Source of the DNA: PALSA-1296 sp038322815 | GTDB taxonomy: Bacteria; Bacteroidota; Ignavibacteria; Palsa-1295 | DNA length: 40,730 bases | Assembly: GCA_038322815.1 (NCBI GenBank) | Contig: JBBQGG010000025.1 | Span: 1 to 40,730 of the forward strand | Reading direction: 5' to 3' | Shown: positions 31,137 through 40,241 of the stretch, in pieces | Numbering within the stretch: position 1 is the first letter of the stretch | How the letters are laid out: every line of letters begins with the position of its first letter | The notes under the pieces: generated by a model | Seen by the model: only the letters and a program-made list of their open reading frames with translations | What the model was told of the DNA's origin: nothing | The model's database searches: none | Translations under genes and position numbers: made by a program

Positions 31137-32717
31137 ATGACTGAAGAACAAGGACGTTTTTCAATAGGGGAAATACGAACACTGCGATTTATTGTTCTGT
31201 TTGTGATCGTAACGCGTATTTTGCTGATCTTTCGTTCTGAGATAAAAATCTATACATTTCCTTACACGGAAGATACATTTTATCTCTTTACTTGCGCCGA
31301 GCATTTTGCCCATGGCGAGGGATTCACTTGTGACGGAAAAAATGCAACGAATGGAGTCCAGCCCCTTATTGTCATTTTGTATGCACCGCTCTTTCTCATT
31401 GCTGCGGCTAATAAACTTCTTGCATTGAAACTTGGGTTTCTCCTTATTGCAGTTTTTGATTCTTTTAGTGTGGTTTTCATTGCGCGGCTTGTGCGATTAT
31501 TGCAAAAAAAACCTGAGGATTCGGCTGGAGTATGGAAATCTCCTCCGATCATCGCCGCACTATTCTGGGCAGTTCTTTATCCAATATTGGTTCGAACGGC
31601 AAATGGATTAGAGACAGGACTCTACTCAATGATGATCTTGTGGACACTGTATTATTATGTAAAATTACAGACAATTCAGATTGGAAGAAAAAAAATAACC
31701 ATATTCCAATACCTCACAGTGGGAATATTGCTTGGACTAACCGTTCTCTCTCGTATTGATGCAGTGTTTTTTGTTATTATAATAGCTGGGTTTGAACTCA
31801 TTCGTTACAAAACAAAAGGAATAATGAGCGCTGCTATTATTTCTTTAACGGCTCTAATTATCTCAAGCCCGTGGTGGTGGTATAATTACAGCGTTTTCGG
31901 AAGTCTGATGCCGCAAAGCGGTGTTGCCGAATCCATGGGTGTGATGATAGAGTATAATCTTCATTATGCGGCATTTGTACTTGGGGAGATATTTTCCCTG
32001 TTTTTTGTGATGCCAAACTATGCATACCCCGCTTGGGTTCATGTTTTATGGTTCGCGATAGTTATAGTGAATGTAGTATTGATCTTATGGAAGTTTAACT
32101 TAAAAAATTATATTAAAAATGGTTTTAATTTTTCTCTTCTCCTCCCATATTTTTTCTTTTGCTGTATTCTTATTATTACTTATGTGACATCGTTCAATGC
32201 CCCTTATATGTTTGCAAGATTTTTTCATCCATTGAGAATACTCTGGCTGCTTCTTGCATCATGCGCCCTTCCCGAAATACTTCGCATCTTGAAGATGTTG
32301 GTGAGCAAACGAAGCCGACTCATCCTCGCAGCACCTTTGATTGTTATAGTATGTGCTCTGCTTCAGACGGGTTACAAATATGGCTCGTTGTTTTTCAAAG
32401 AGCAGGGAAATGATTTTTATCTTGTCGGGAAATGGGCTTCGGATCATCCAAACGAACGTATCGGTATGCCGCAATCCGGTATGACGGGTTTTATTGCGCC
32501 GAATGTAGTCAATCTTGATGGCAAGGTAAACTTTGCAGCTCTTAAAGCTCAGAGTCAAACAGATATCGGAACGTACATCGAAAGTGAACATCTGGATTAC
32601 CTTGCTGATTTGCCAGAATTAGTAAACCCGCTTATTCTTCTTGACGCAAAACACGGCGGAAAATTTCAGGAAATAGATTCCATCGGAAGAGTTATTATTT
32701 TTAAAAGAGTTAAATAG
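31137..32717 (+). CDS. Polytopic membrane protein, GT-C-like, second tandem copy
   Basis: A 526-residue paralogue of the gene at 29497, with the same architecture: LRFIVLFVIVTRILLIF as first membrane segment, AEHFAHGEGFTCDGKNATNG loop, LTVLSRIDAVFFV, PWWWYNYSVFGSLMPQSGVA, and the soluble tail. The ATG at 31137 is preferred over an in-frame TTG at 31101. The final 57 bp before the stop region (32648-32704) are identical to 31023-31079 in the first copy although the rest has diverged, which suggests local gene conversion. Function as for the first copy, unproven. Confidence 0.75.
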   Translation: MTEEQGRFSIGEIRTLRFIVLFVIVTRILLIFRSEIKIYTFPYTEDTFYLFTCAEHFAHGEGFTCDGKNATNGVQPLIVILYAPLFLIAAANKLLALKLGFLLIAVFDSFSVVFIARLVRLLQKKPEDSAGVWKSPPIIAALFWAVLYPILVRTANGLETGLYSMMILWTLYYYVKLQTIQIGRKKITIFQYLTVGILLGLTVLSRIDAVFFVIIIAGFELIRYKTKGIMSAAIISLTALIISSPWWWYNYSVFGSLMPQSGVAESMGVMIEYNLHYAAFVLGEIFSLFFVMPNYAYPAWVHVLWFAIVIVNVVLILWKFNLKNYIKNGFNFSLLLPYFFFCCILIITYVTSFNAPYMFARFFHPLRILWLLLASCALPEILRILKMLVSKRSRLILAAPLIVIVCALLQTGYKYGSLFFKEQGNDFYLVGKWASDHPNERIGMPQSGMTGFIAPNVVNLDGKVNFAALKAQSQTDIGTYIESEHLDYLADLPELVNPLILLDAKHGGKFQEIDSIGRVIIFKRVK

Positions 32718-32730
32718 TTTTTTAAGAGAT

Positions 32731-32886
32731 GTCATTTCGAACGGAGGCGCAGCCGAAGAGAGAAATCTATTAATAAAAATAAGTCCAAGCTTGCTGAAAA
32801 AGGGAGATAAGGGTTTTATCTTATTAATAGATTTCTCTCTACGTATCGCACTCCCTTCGGTCGAACGATACTCCGTTCGAAATGAC
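32731..32886. repeat. Dispersed inverted-repeat element (GTCATTTCGAACGGAG arms)
   Basis: Outer arms GTCATTTCGAACGGAG (32731-32746) and CTCCGTTCGAAATGAC (32871-32886) are exact complements, and inner arms AGAGAGAAATCTATTAATA (32757-32775) and TATTAATAGATTTCTCTCT (32822-32840) too. A 156-bp element without a gene, of a kind widely dispersed in Bacteroidota-type genomes. Confidence 0.85.
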
Positions 32887-32905
32887 AATTATATATTTAC
32901 ATTAT

Positions 32906-33631
32906 ATGAAAAAATCAAATTTTATTCTTGATGTGCCGCCGCCTCAGATGCCGTTCGAAGGTTTTTCCGAGGCGTCATTTAAATTTTTGCATGGGCTGAA
33001 GGCGAATAATAAAAAAGACTGGTTCGAAGCGCATCGCGCTTCTTATGAAGATGATCTTCGTGAGCCGAGCAAGCGGCTTGTCAGTGCAATGGGGCAGGAA
33101 TTAGCCAAAGCAAAACTACCGCTTATTTCGGATATGAAGCGATCGCTTTTTCGTATTAATCGCGACATACGTTTTTCGAAAGATAAATCACCATATAAAA
33201 CCCATATCGGAATTGTCTTTCCACTCTCCGGAATAAAAGAAGATGAGTGGACCGGGATGTATTTGGGATTTGAACCTGATGGCAAGAGTGGGGTAAAAGC
33301 ATACGTCGGAGGCGGAGCCTATATGCCTTCAAGTCCATATCTGAAACGTATCCGTAAGAAGATCGATACAAAATATAAAGAACTTGACAGACTTGTTACG
33401 GATAAAAATTTCCAGAAGGAATATCCCAAAGGCATAACCGGCGAATCGCTTAAACGTATGGCTAAAGGATACGAAGAAGATCATCCTGCAGCAAAGTGGC
33501 TCAAAATGAAGAGCTATACCTTTGGCACGAATATCACAAAAAAAGATCTATTAAGCGAAGACCTTCCAAAAATATTAGTGCAAAAAATAAAAGCAGCAGA
33601 GCAACTGCTGAAGTTTTTTGCCGAAGCATGA
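32906..33631 (+). CDS. DUF2461 family protein
   Basis: A 241-residue soluble protein of the DUF2461/TIGR02453 family, of unknown function. Family blocks are FLHGLKANNKKDWFEAHR (about residues 27-44), LFRINRDIRFSKDKSPYKTH (about 80-99), YLGFEPDGKSGVKAYVGGGA (about 116-135) and PKGITGESLKRMAKGYEEDH (about 172-191). The ATG at 32906 is preferred because the upstream start falls at the edge of the dispersed repeat. A rho-independent terminator follows 50 bp after the stop. No functional context. Confidence 0.9.
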   Translation: MKKSNFILDVPPPQMPFEGFSEASFKFLHGLKANNKKDWFEAHRASYEDDLREPSKRLVSAMGQELAKAKLPLISDMKRSLFRINRDIRFSKDKSPYKTHIGIVFPLSGIKEDEWTGMYLGFEPDGKSGVKAYVGGGAYMPSSPYLKRIRKKIDTKYKELDRLVTDKNFQKEYPKGITGESLKRMAKGYEEDHPAAKWLKMKSYTFGTNITKKDLLSEDLPKILVQKIKAAEQLLKFFAEA

Positions 33632-33680
33632 TGGCTTCGTTCCTCTCTTCTGGCTACCGAAGAAATTTGCGTATCATAAA

Positions 33681-33702
33681 AAAGGCGGGTTGACCGCCTT
33701 TT
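33681..33702 (+). terminator. Terminator between the DUF2461 and peroxidase genes
   Basis: AAAGGCGG-GTTGA-CCGCCTTT with flanking A and T runs, between two convergent genes; it can act in both directions. Confidence 0.85.
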
Positions 33703-33720
33703 CACTAGAAAGAATGCAGA

Positions 33721-34935
33721 TCAATCTCCCCAGGGATTGCTTAACTTACCTGGCTTATCCATTACAAAGGAATTATCGGTAAGCGTTTTAAGAAATTCTA
33801 TAATATCAGAAATGTCTTGATCGCTCAGATTCAACGATTTTATTTTCGTGATCCTCGGATCCTGATACGTCGTGGTTCCTTTGCCGCCATTTCGGTAATT
33901 GGCGAGAACATCTGCTAATGTTGCAAAACGTCCGTTATGCATGTACGGAGCCGTCAGGGCTACGTTGCGCAACGACGGAGTCTTAAATTGGTAGTCATCA
34001 GCAGAATTCTTCGTAAACGTCGACCTGCCTTTATCTACATTTGTCAGATCTGCTTTTGTATTTACTCCGATTCCGTTATCATGAAATTTCTGGTCCGTAA
34101 AGTTATATCCTGAATGGCAGGAAACGCAATTGGCTCCGTTCACATCGGTGAAAAGCTGCAGTCCCCGAATCGCATTCGGATTATATCTGAGCACCGATGC
34201 ATCACCATTATTATATTTATCGAACGTGCTCTGTGTGCTGATGAAAGTCCGCTCGAATGCTGCAATTGACTTTGCAATAAGATCCATTGACCACGGAGCG
34301 CCTTGCCATGCCTGCTGTTTCAATTGTTTATAGTTAACGCCTTGCAGATCTCCCGGTCTTGTGTCAAGGCGTTTGAAGAGGAACAACGTATCGTTACCAC
34401 CCGGTTTTGAATTGTAGCCTGTCGCAATACTATCGAGAGCCGCCGGATTGTTAGTAAAATTATTTCCCATTTCAAGCGAATTAAAAATGGGTCCTTGTGC
34501 ATGAGCCTCGAGGGTTGTGAATTTCCCATCCCACGTAAAGGAAGTATTAAAGGCTATGTTACCAAGCGCCGGAGCGTTGCGCGTACCCATTTCATGGTCG
34601 AAACCCATACTGGTCGCTAACCCGCGCTTATCGGCAAGCCCGGCACCAATATTATGGCAAGATCCGCAAGAGGTTGAACCATCGACACTAAGCACCCTAT
34701 CGTAAAATAAGTGTCTCCCTAATTCCACCTTAGCCGGACTGGATGGATTATCAGCCGGTTCAACAATGGCATCCGGGGATTTGGGAATAGAGGTAGCGAT
34801 CGGAGTATCCGGTTGATTTGTGCCGGGATCTGTTCCTGCAGTATCCTGCTTGCAGCTTTCAAGCAATGATGTACATCCCACAGTCAGAATAACTGCACTG
34901 CAAAGGCGTAGAAACCGGTGGCGATAGATTTTCAT
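33721..34935 (-). CDS. Di-haem cytochrome c peroxidase / MauG family lipoprotein, copy 1
   Basis: A 404-residue exported protein with two haem-binding CxxCH sites, STSCGSCHN (about residue 91-99) and ANCVSCHSGYNF (about 265-276). Family features DGKFTTLEAHAQGPIFNSLE and APYMHNGRFATLADVLANYR (with the axial Met) are present. The N-terminus (LCSAVILTVGCTSLLESCKQ) is a lipoprotein signal with Cys in LLESC. Such enzymes reduce hydrogen peroxide in the periplasm with electrons from small cytochromes, or perform MauG-like oxidations. Upstream (35042-35066 on the minus strand) is an ECF-like GTAAC-N16-TGTT motif shared with the paralogue at 35137. Confidence 0.9.
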   Translation of the reverse strand: MKIYRHRFLRLCSAVILTVGCTSLLESCKQDTAGTDPGTNQPDTPIATSIPKSPDAIVEPADNPSSPAKVELGRHLFYDRVLSVDGSTSCGSCHNIGAGLADKRGLATSMGFDHEMGTRNAPALGNIAFNTSFTWDGKFTTLEAHAQGPIFNSLEMGNNFTNNPAALDSIATGYNSKPGGNDTLFLFKRLDTRPGDLQGVNYKQLKQQAWQGAPWSMDLIAKSIAAFERTFISTQSTFDKYNNGDASVLRYNPNAIRGLQLFTDVNGANCVSCHSGYNFTDQKFHDNGIGVNTKADLTNVDKGRSTFTKNSADDYQFKTPSLRNVALTAPYMHNGRFATLADVLANYRNGGKGTTTYQDPRITKIKSLNLSDQDISDIIEFLKTLTDNSFVMDKPGKLSNPWGD

Positions 34936-35041
34936 ATTTTGTTTCTCCCCAGAAGTAAAAAAAACGATGAAATGATTATAAATTTTTCTACTATCCTATT
35001 ATTCAAAAGCCCGAAAAATAGAAAAATTTACTATGGTAATT

Positions 35042-35066
35042 AACACTTGAGTCCTTTGAAAGTTAC
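35042..35066 (-). promoter_or_regulatory. Candidate ECF-type promoter of peroxidase copy 1
   Basis: On the minus strand, GTAAC, 16 bases, TGTT, within a 32-bp block that is repeated with three differences at 36501-36532 upstream of the paralogue. It lies about 107 bp before the start codon. Confidence 0.45.
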
Positions 35067-35136
35067 ACTAAAATTGTCAAAAAAATGTCAAAAATCCGAT
35101 GATTAGGGTACTATTGCCTTTTCTAAAGCTAGGGCT

Positions 35137-36381
35137 TTAATTACCCCATGGGTTGCTATATTTCCTACTCTGATCTGAGACAAAATTATTATCTGTCAGC
35201 GTTTTAAGAAATTCGATTATATCCGACATATCCTGATCGCTCAGATTCAACGATTTGATTTTCGGATCCTGATTAGCACTATGCACTCCGCCGGAGTTAT
35301 AATTTTTCAGAACCGATTCCAGAGTTGTAAAATGTCCGTCATGCATATACGGAGCAGTGAGTGCAACATTACGCAATGAAGGCGTTTTAAATTTTCCGAC
35401 ATCGGATTGGTTTTTCGTAACGGCAAATCTGCCTTTATCGCCCTGTTGATTTATTCCGATTCCATTATCGTGATATTGTTGGTCGGTAAAGTTATATCCG
35501 GAGTGGCATGACACACAATTTGCACCGTTTGCATCGGTAAAAAGCTTCAAGTCATGCTGCGCTTCGGGATTATATTTGTATATCGTTTCATCTCCATTAT
35601 TAAATTTATCAAAATCACTTTGCGTGCTGATGAAGGTGCGCTCAAAAGCTGCGATGGATTTTGCGATGATATCCATCGTAAAGGTTACTTTCTTCGTCCA
35701 GGTCTTTCCGCCGTCGGTTGTCACATTCACAGGTCCCCATGCCTTTGACAGAAGATCATTATAAGTAGTATAATTCAGATCTCTTCGTTGCGTAAGTTGT
35801 TCATTTCCTCCGAGGCGTTTGAAGAGAAAGAGCGTATCATTACTGCCCGGCTTTGAATTGTAGCCGCTGGGTACGCTATCTTGAGCACGTGGATCGTTTG
35901 TAAAGTTATTGCCCATCTCAAGAGAATTGAAAATAGGACCCGGTGCATGTTTTTCAAGCGATTCAAATCTTCCGTCCCAAGTGAATGCCGTATTGTAGGC
36001 GATATTTGCCAGCGCGGGAGCATTACGTGTGCCATGCTGCCCTTGCATACCCATGCTTGTCGGGAACAGATCGGAAAATCCGTGTTTAACCTGATGACAA
36101 GAGCCGCATGAAGTACTGCCGTCAACGCTCATTTGTTTATCGAAGAATAAATGTCTTCCAAGCTCGACCTTCGCATCAGTTTGCGGATTATCAACAGGGA
36201 ATACAATGGCGGTCGGTGCTTTAGGAATAGAAGTGTTCACCGGTGTCGGATTATCCGGTGTGATCGAAACCGCAGTTGTACCCGGAGAATCCTGCTTGCA
36301 ACTAGCGAGGATGAAAGCGAAAGCAATAACCAAAACAACAGCACCATTACGGCGCAGAGAAGGGACATGATTGTTGTACAT
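35137..36381 (-). CDS. Di-haem cytochrome c peroxidase / MauG family lipoprotein, copy 2
   Basis: A 414-residue paralogue of the gene at 33721. Lipoprotein signal VLVIAFAFILASCKQD (Cys about residue 28). CxxCH sites STSCGSCHQV and ANCVSCHSGYNFTDQ; the axial-Met segment APYMHDGHFTTLESVLKNY is present. It carries a short insertion relative to copy 1 around residues 210-230 (VTTDGGKTWTKKVTF). The two copies are separate transcripts by gene spacing (200 bp) and each has its own copy of an ECF-like promoter block. The pair may differ in electron donor or substrate. Confidence 0.9.
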   Translation of the reverse strand: MYNNHVPSLRRNGAVVLVIAFAFILASCKQDSPGTTAVSITPDNPTPVNTSIPKAPTAIVFPVDNPQTDAKVELGRHLFFDKQMSVDGSTSCGSCHQVKHGFSDLFPTSMGMQGQHGTRNAPALANIAYNTAFTWDGRFESLEKHAPGPIFNSLEMGNNFTNDPRAQDSVPSGYNSKPGSNDTLFLFKRLGGNEQLTQRRDLNYTTYNDLLSKAWGPVNVTTDGGKTWTKKVTFTMDIIAKSIAAFERTFISTQSDFDKFNNGDETIYKYNPEAQHDLKLFTDANGANCVSCHSGYNFTDQQYHDNGIGINQQGDKGRFAVTKNQSDVGKFKTPSLRNVALTAPYMHDGHFTTLESVLKNYNSGGVHSANQDPKIKSLNLSDQDMSDIIEFLKTLTDNNFVSDQSRKYSNPWGN

Positions 36382-36500
36382 AACTATTTTCCAAGAGAGG
36401 TAAAAAAGAATGCGACTGCCTGCATGAAAAAAACTTCTCTTCTGACCAAAGCGTTATTTCATCATCATCCTCATAATTAAGAGAAGTCACCCACTGAAAT

Positions 36501-36525
36501 AACGCTTGAGTCCTCTGAAAGTTAC
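36501..36525 (-). promoter_or_regulatory. Candidate ECF-type promoter of peroxidase copy 2
   Basis: On the minus strand, GTAAC, 16 bases, CGTT, which matches the classical ECF spacing and resembles the EcfG-type GGAAC-N16-CGTT. It lies about 120 bp upstream of the start codon. Confidence 0.45.
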
Positions 36526-36673
36526 ACCAAAAACGAATAATAGTTGGGGAAAAATTTACCCCTGATTTCACCTCATTGATGGGAGGCTTATCTCGAAACT
36601 ATCCACAAAATCCGAAGTATAATAGGATATGTATTAGGATTGTTATATATTTGTAGTCAGAAAGGGAACACGT

Positions 36674-36970
36674 ATGGAAATGTTTATGGTCGAAATCGTT
36701 TTGCCGTACTATAAAGACGAAGAGTTTATGGCGCTTATACCGCGCCAAAGGGAGCAGATCGGAACTCTGCTTCAGACAGGGATCATTACAAGCTTTAGCC
36801 TGAACCAGGAACGTACGAAGATCTGGCTCGTGATGGCTGCGCAGAATGAAGATGCTGCGCAGAAAGTCATCGAGCAGCTTACGATGTTCAAGTTTATGGA
36901 AATTGAGCTTCATTCTCTTCTTGCCTTCGATAGGGCAGCGTTCAGTCTGCCGCCGCTGGTAATGAATTAA
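36674..36970 (+). CDS. Small muconolactone-isomerase-like ferredoxin-fold protein
   Basis: A 98-residue soluble protein with a dimeric alpha-beta barrel pattern: strand MFMVEIVLP, helix FMALIPRQREQIGTLLQTG, strand ITSFSLNQERTKIWLVMAAQ, helix AAQKVIEQLTMFKFM. It resembles muconolactone delta-isomerase-like or YCII-like proteins, which have varied roles. No catechol-degradation genes are nearby, so the enzyme name is not transferred. A weak AAAGGGA ribosome-site-like stretch precedes the ATG. It is divergent from peroxidase copy 2. Confidence 0.75.
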   Translation: MEMFMVEIVLPYYKDEEFMALIPRQREQIGTLLQTGIITSFSLNQERTKIWLVMAAQNEDAAQKVIEQLTMFKFMEIELHSLLAFDRAAFSLPPLVMN

Positions 36971-36971
36971 G

Positions 36972-37081
36972 AATCTATATTGGCTTTAGCCCGACTAAGC
37001 AATCTATACTTTCAATTTACGCATATAATTGAGACTGTAGATTGCTTCGTCAGTCGCTACGCTCCTTCCTCGCAAGGACGA
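36972..37081. repeat. Dispersed inverted repeat (AAGCAATCTA arms)
   Basis: AAGCAATCTA (36997-37006) and TAGATTGCTT (37038-37047) with flanking CGTCAGTCGCTACGCTCC and CTCGCAAGGACG, related to the 23524-23663 element. No gene. Confidence 0.6.
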
Positions 37082-37170
37082 GCTAATATTTTTTCAAATT
37101 GAGCCGCTCCTCCTCTGCTGGAATTATTTTCCCTTGCATTTTTTTCTATGAGACTCCCTTCTCACACATT

Positions 37171-38070
37171 ATGCAATTCAAAATTAAACATTTCGGAAAA
37201 TTACTGAAAAAGACTTTTAAGGTCTGGAATGCGAAAGATCCGTTTCGCGAAAGTTCGATCATTGCCTACTACTCCATTTTTTCTATTCCTGCATTACTGA
37301 CGATCATCATCGCCGTTGCCGGCATGTTCTTCGGAAGGGATGGAGTCAGCGGATATATTTATCAACAACTCGGAGCAACGATGGGGATGGCGACGGCTGC
37401 ATCGATCAGAGATATGATCTCCAAAGCAAGTGCAACAGGCAATTCAGTCTGGGCAACGATTCTCGGCGTGGCAACGCTGCTCCTTGGTGCGACCGGAGTA
37501 TTTGCACAGCTTCAAAAATCCCTTAATATTATTTGGGAAGTCAAAGCCGATCCGAAAAAGCAGAATATACTCGAGACGATAAAGACGAGGGTTTTTTCAT
37601 TCGGATTAATTGTTTCCATCGGCTTCCTCCTGTTAATTTCTTTAGTTGTTACTTCCATGCTTTCAGTGCTCGGAACATATCTGCATGGCGAACTATCGGT
37701 TATTATGGAAATTGTTTTTAATGTAATAAATTTCCTTGTCTCATTCGGAGTGATCGCAGTGCTGTTTGCAATGATCTATAAAGTGCTTCCTGATGCAAAG
37801 ATCAGGTGGAGTGTCGTCTGGACGGGCTCGATCTTGACGGCATTCCTTTTTGTTCTGGGGAAGTTAGCCCTCGGAATATATTTCGGCAAAGCTGATCCGG
37901 GATCGGCGTATGGTGCCGCAGGTTCGATCGTCCTGATGCTCTTATGGGTTTCGTATTCAACGATGGCCGTGTTCTTCGGTGCGGAATTCACAAAGATCTA
38001 TTCCGATTTCTATGACCTTCCCGCCGCTCCCTCAAAGATCGCAGTAAAAGATAAGGGAAGGGAGAAATAA
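37171..38070 (+). CDS. YihY/BrkB family inner-membrane protein
   Basis: A 299-residue membrane protein of the YihY/virulence factor BrkB family. N-terminal amphipathic stretch FGKLLKKTFKVWNAKDPF leads into SSIIAYYSIFSIPALLTIII (about residues 29-48), which carries the conserved family pattern. Six hydrophobic segments in total, the last ones being GSILTAFLFVLGKLALGIYF and GAAGSIVLMLLWVSYSTMAV. Function is uncertain (not an RNase BN, as once thought). I choose the ATG at 37171 because the upstream extension overlaps a dispersed repeat and does not resemble the family. Confidence 0.9.
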   Translation: MQFKIKHFGKLLKKTFKVWNAKDPFRESSIIAYYSIFSIPALLTIIIAVAGMFFGRDGVSGYIYQQLGATMGMATAASIRDMISKASATGNSVWATILGVATLLLGATGVFAQLQKSLNIIWEVKADPKKQNILETIKTRVFSFGLIVSIGFLLLISLVVTSMLSVLGTYLHGELSVIMEIVFNVINFLVSFGVIAVLFAMIYKVLPDAKIRWSVVWTGSILTAFLFVLGKLALGIYFGKADPGSAYGAAGSIVLMLLWVSYSTMAVFFGAEFTKIYSDFYDLPAAPSKIAVKDKGREK

Positions 38071-38629
38071 GCTGACAGTTGAACATGCTCTCCAGTGAGG
38101 CGGACTTTTAGTCTGCCAGTCAATCCCCGAACGGCGATGAATGTCCGCTCTACTACACCCCGCCGTACACGGCGTATGTGCACAGTGATATTCTTTATTT
38201 TCAATGACTTCCAGTGGGCTGCAACAAATTCCCACATTCACCCCCCTCCTTCAGTCTTCATCCTTGCCCTTCCCTCAAGTTCTAACTTTACATTTTTGAT
38301 TGCCGAAGGCATAGGTGCCCATCATCCAAAGAATTAATATACAACATTAATTTCCGATCTGCAATAGGTGCCCATGATTTTTTTTGAATTTATTTTCATC
38401 CTTGCCCTTACGAAAATCCTAGTTCTTCCCATTTTAGCTTTTCGCTTTGAAGTTTAAGCTTTCGCCGAAGGTGGCGTGCGTTTTTGATTTTAGTCCCGGG
38501 CAGGGACGACAGAAAGAAGGCCATAAAACAAAAAAGCGGATGCATCAAGCTACGCGCGCAGTTAGTCCTCTTCCTACAAGAGGAAGTTTCGAAGAACACT
38601 GGCAAGAGTCGGGGATTCTTCTCTTATGG
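38071..38629. repeat. Gene-free stretch with short direct repeats
   Basis: No convincing coding frame. Two copies of TTCATCCTTGCCCTT (38257-38271, 38395-38409) and two of ATAGGTGCCCAT (38311-38322, 38364-38375) alternate. An AGCTTTTCGCTTTGAAG stretch at 38441-38457 is an inverted relative of the repeat after the tRNA (14124). AGTCCCGGGCAGGGACG near 38492 resembles the REP unit at 3658. Probably a graveyard of small dispersed repeats. Confidence 0.55.
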
Positions 38630-40072
38630 TCATGCCCAAATGGGAATGTAATTTCTGAATTTCGGAGAAGAAGAGCCGAATTCCTTTATTTTTCTGCTGT
38701 CAACCGTATCTGCTATTATTTTTGATACAATAGCACTCTTAGTATGGCTTAAACCAAGTCTGTTTCTCAAACTCTCGTTATTCATTTTTTTTGAATTAAC
38801 CCACTGAAGCACACAGTGCTGAAAGCAAATTCGTATTCTATCCGATCTGCTCATATCTTCAAATTTCTTGGGGCCAAACAAGATAGTCGAAAATTGGAAT
38901 TCACTTGAAACAAACTTAGGTGCAGGTAGATGGTTCACCCCTATATGAAAGAGTGCGTTATCAATACCTGAACCTCTTAATTCGCAAAGCTTCAACTCCC
39001 TCATTCGCTCTGCAAGAAGTTCGTTCCTCGCCTTATCTTCGTCTATGAAACGATCAGTTGAAATCTCCGGAATACCTCCATTGGTTATTTCGAGTCTATT
39101 AGAATAAATTGAGATTGTCGGTCGCACACCTGATATGGCAAAATCTTGATGAACTAAGGCATTTGCAATGAACTCTCTCATTGCAAGTAAGGGATAGACA
39201 GGAACACGAATTTTTTGTGCGCCCATCATGCGTTCTTCATTTGGGACCATATCCGCAACATATTCCACCACACCATTTAATGCTATGGCATATCCTAAAT
39301 GCCCAGTATCGTCATCTGGCGCATCTTGTTTATCTATACCCGAATATCGGATTACGCGAATTCTTTTTCCTTCCAGATGAGAAAATCTATTTAAATCCGT
39401 CGCAAGCATCACCGCTCCAAGATTCGTGATTGAATGCAAATCGCCTTCTGATAAAATGAATCCTTGGGCAATAAAATCTTTAAAAATCAATGCCGACACT
39501 TTCGGTTTCTCTGTTTTCTTTAATTTATAATAAGTGTCAGCATCGAGTAATTTTAGCAGATCATTCCCGCGGATATTTTCTGCTGCAATCTGTTTCTCAA
39601 AAGGGATGCGTTTTTCCGACTTTGTAAATAAATTTCGTAGTATATCAACTCTTTCATGATTGAGACAAACAGTATTTTGTCCGATGCGGTAGTAGTACTG
39701 TGATTCAAATTGTATCGGTTCGTGTTGATTATTTTTGATGACCAATATTAAGAGGTGCTTTCCCTGGTATTCGAACGGATACAGTTCCATCGCCGGGGAG
39801 CGTCTGAGTTTCTTTGTAAGATAAAAAATAAGGTCTTCTTTTCCAACCTTTAAATTGTCTGACCGTAAAGTTGTACCGACCACTCTGTGTGTTTCATTTT
39901 CTATGCCATATACTACGTACCCATACGCCTCATCTTCCATGAACGAGACGTTATGGATGCCCGATATTATTTTGCCCAAGCGGTCAGGTTCCAAAAAAGA
40001 TTGCTTGAACTCAAACCAAGGCTGCTCCTCATTGAAGCTGCGAAGTCTATCGATAATTGCTGTAAAATTCAA
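38630..40072 (-). CDS. AlbA_2 (Schlafen-like) and ATPase-type C-terminal domain protein
   Basis: A 480-residue protein. Residues 10-135 form an AlbA_2/Schlafen nucleic-acid-binding domain (EQPWFEFKQSFLEPDRLGKI, AYGYVVYGIENETHRVVGT). Residues about 190-390 resemble the HATPase_c_4 / RecG-like C-terminal region of these proteins (VPVYPLLAMREFIANALVHQ, GGIPEISTDRFIDEDKARNE, GSGIDNALFHIG). A winged helix-like end follows (RNRLGLSHTKSAIVSKII). Such proteins act as transcriptional regulators or in phage defence. The start codon is TTG (40072). Restriction-modification remnants lie directly upstream, so this may be a surviving member of a defence island. Confidence 0.85.
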   Translation of the reverse strand: MNFTAIIDRLRSFNEEQPWFEFKQSFLEPDRLGKIISGIHNVSFMEDEAYGYVVYGIENETHRVVGTTLRSDNLKVGKEDLIFYLTKKLRRSPAMELYPFEYQGKHLLILVIKNNQHEPIQFESQYYYRIGQNTVCLNHERVDILRNLFTKSEKRIPFEKQIAAENIRGNDLLKLLDADTYYKLKKTEKPKVSALIFKDFIAQGFILSEGDLHSITNLGAVMLATDLNRFSHLEGKRIRVIRYSGIDKQDAPDDDTGHLGYAIALNGVVEYVADMVPNEERMMGAQKIRVPVYPLLAMREFIANALVHQDFAISGVRPTISIYSNRLEITNGGIPEISTDRFIDEDKARNELLAERMRELKLCELRGSGIDNALFHIGVNHLPAPKFVSSEFQFSTILFGPKKFEDMSRSDRIRICFQHCVLQWVNSKKMNNESLRNRLGLSHTKSAIVSKIIADTVDSRKIKEFGSSSPKFRNYIPIWA

Positions 40073-40241
40073 TGGTAAAGTTAATAAGTTAAGTGGGTAA
40101 CTATATAGGATACAATAATTTGCAGTATATTAAAAGTAACTCATTAAGTAAAAACGAAGTTATCCACAACCTGGTAACTTCATATTTTATGTCACAAAAA
40201 TACGGCAAAATATAAGAAAAGAATCAGCAAACCCTTTGAGT

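Noticed and set aside
36674..36970. Annotation as true muconolactone isomerase
   Set aside because: Only the fold pattern agrees; no aromatic degradation genes nearby and catalytic residues cannot be confirmed.
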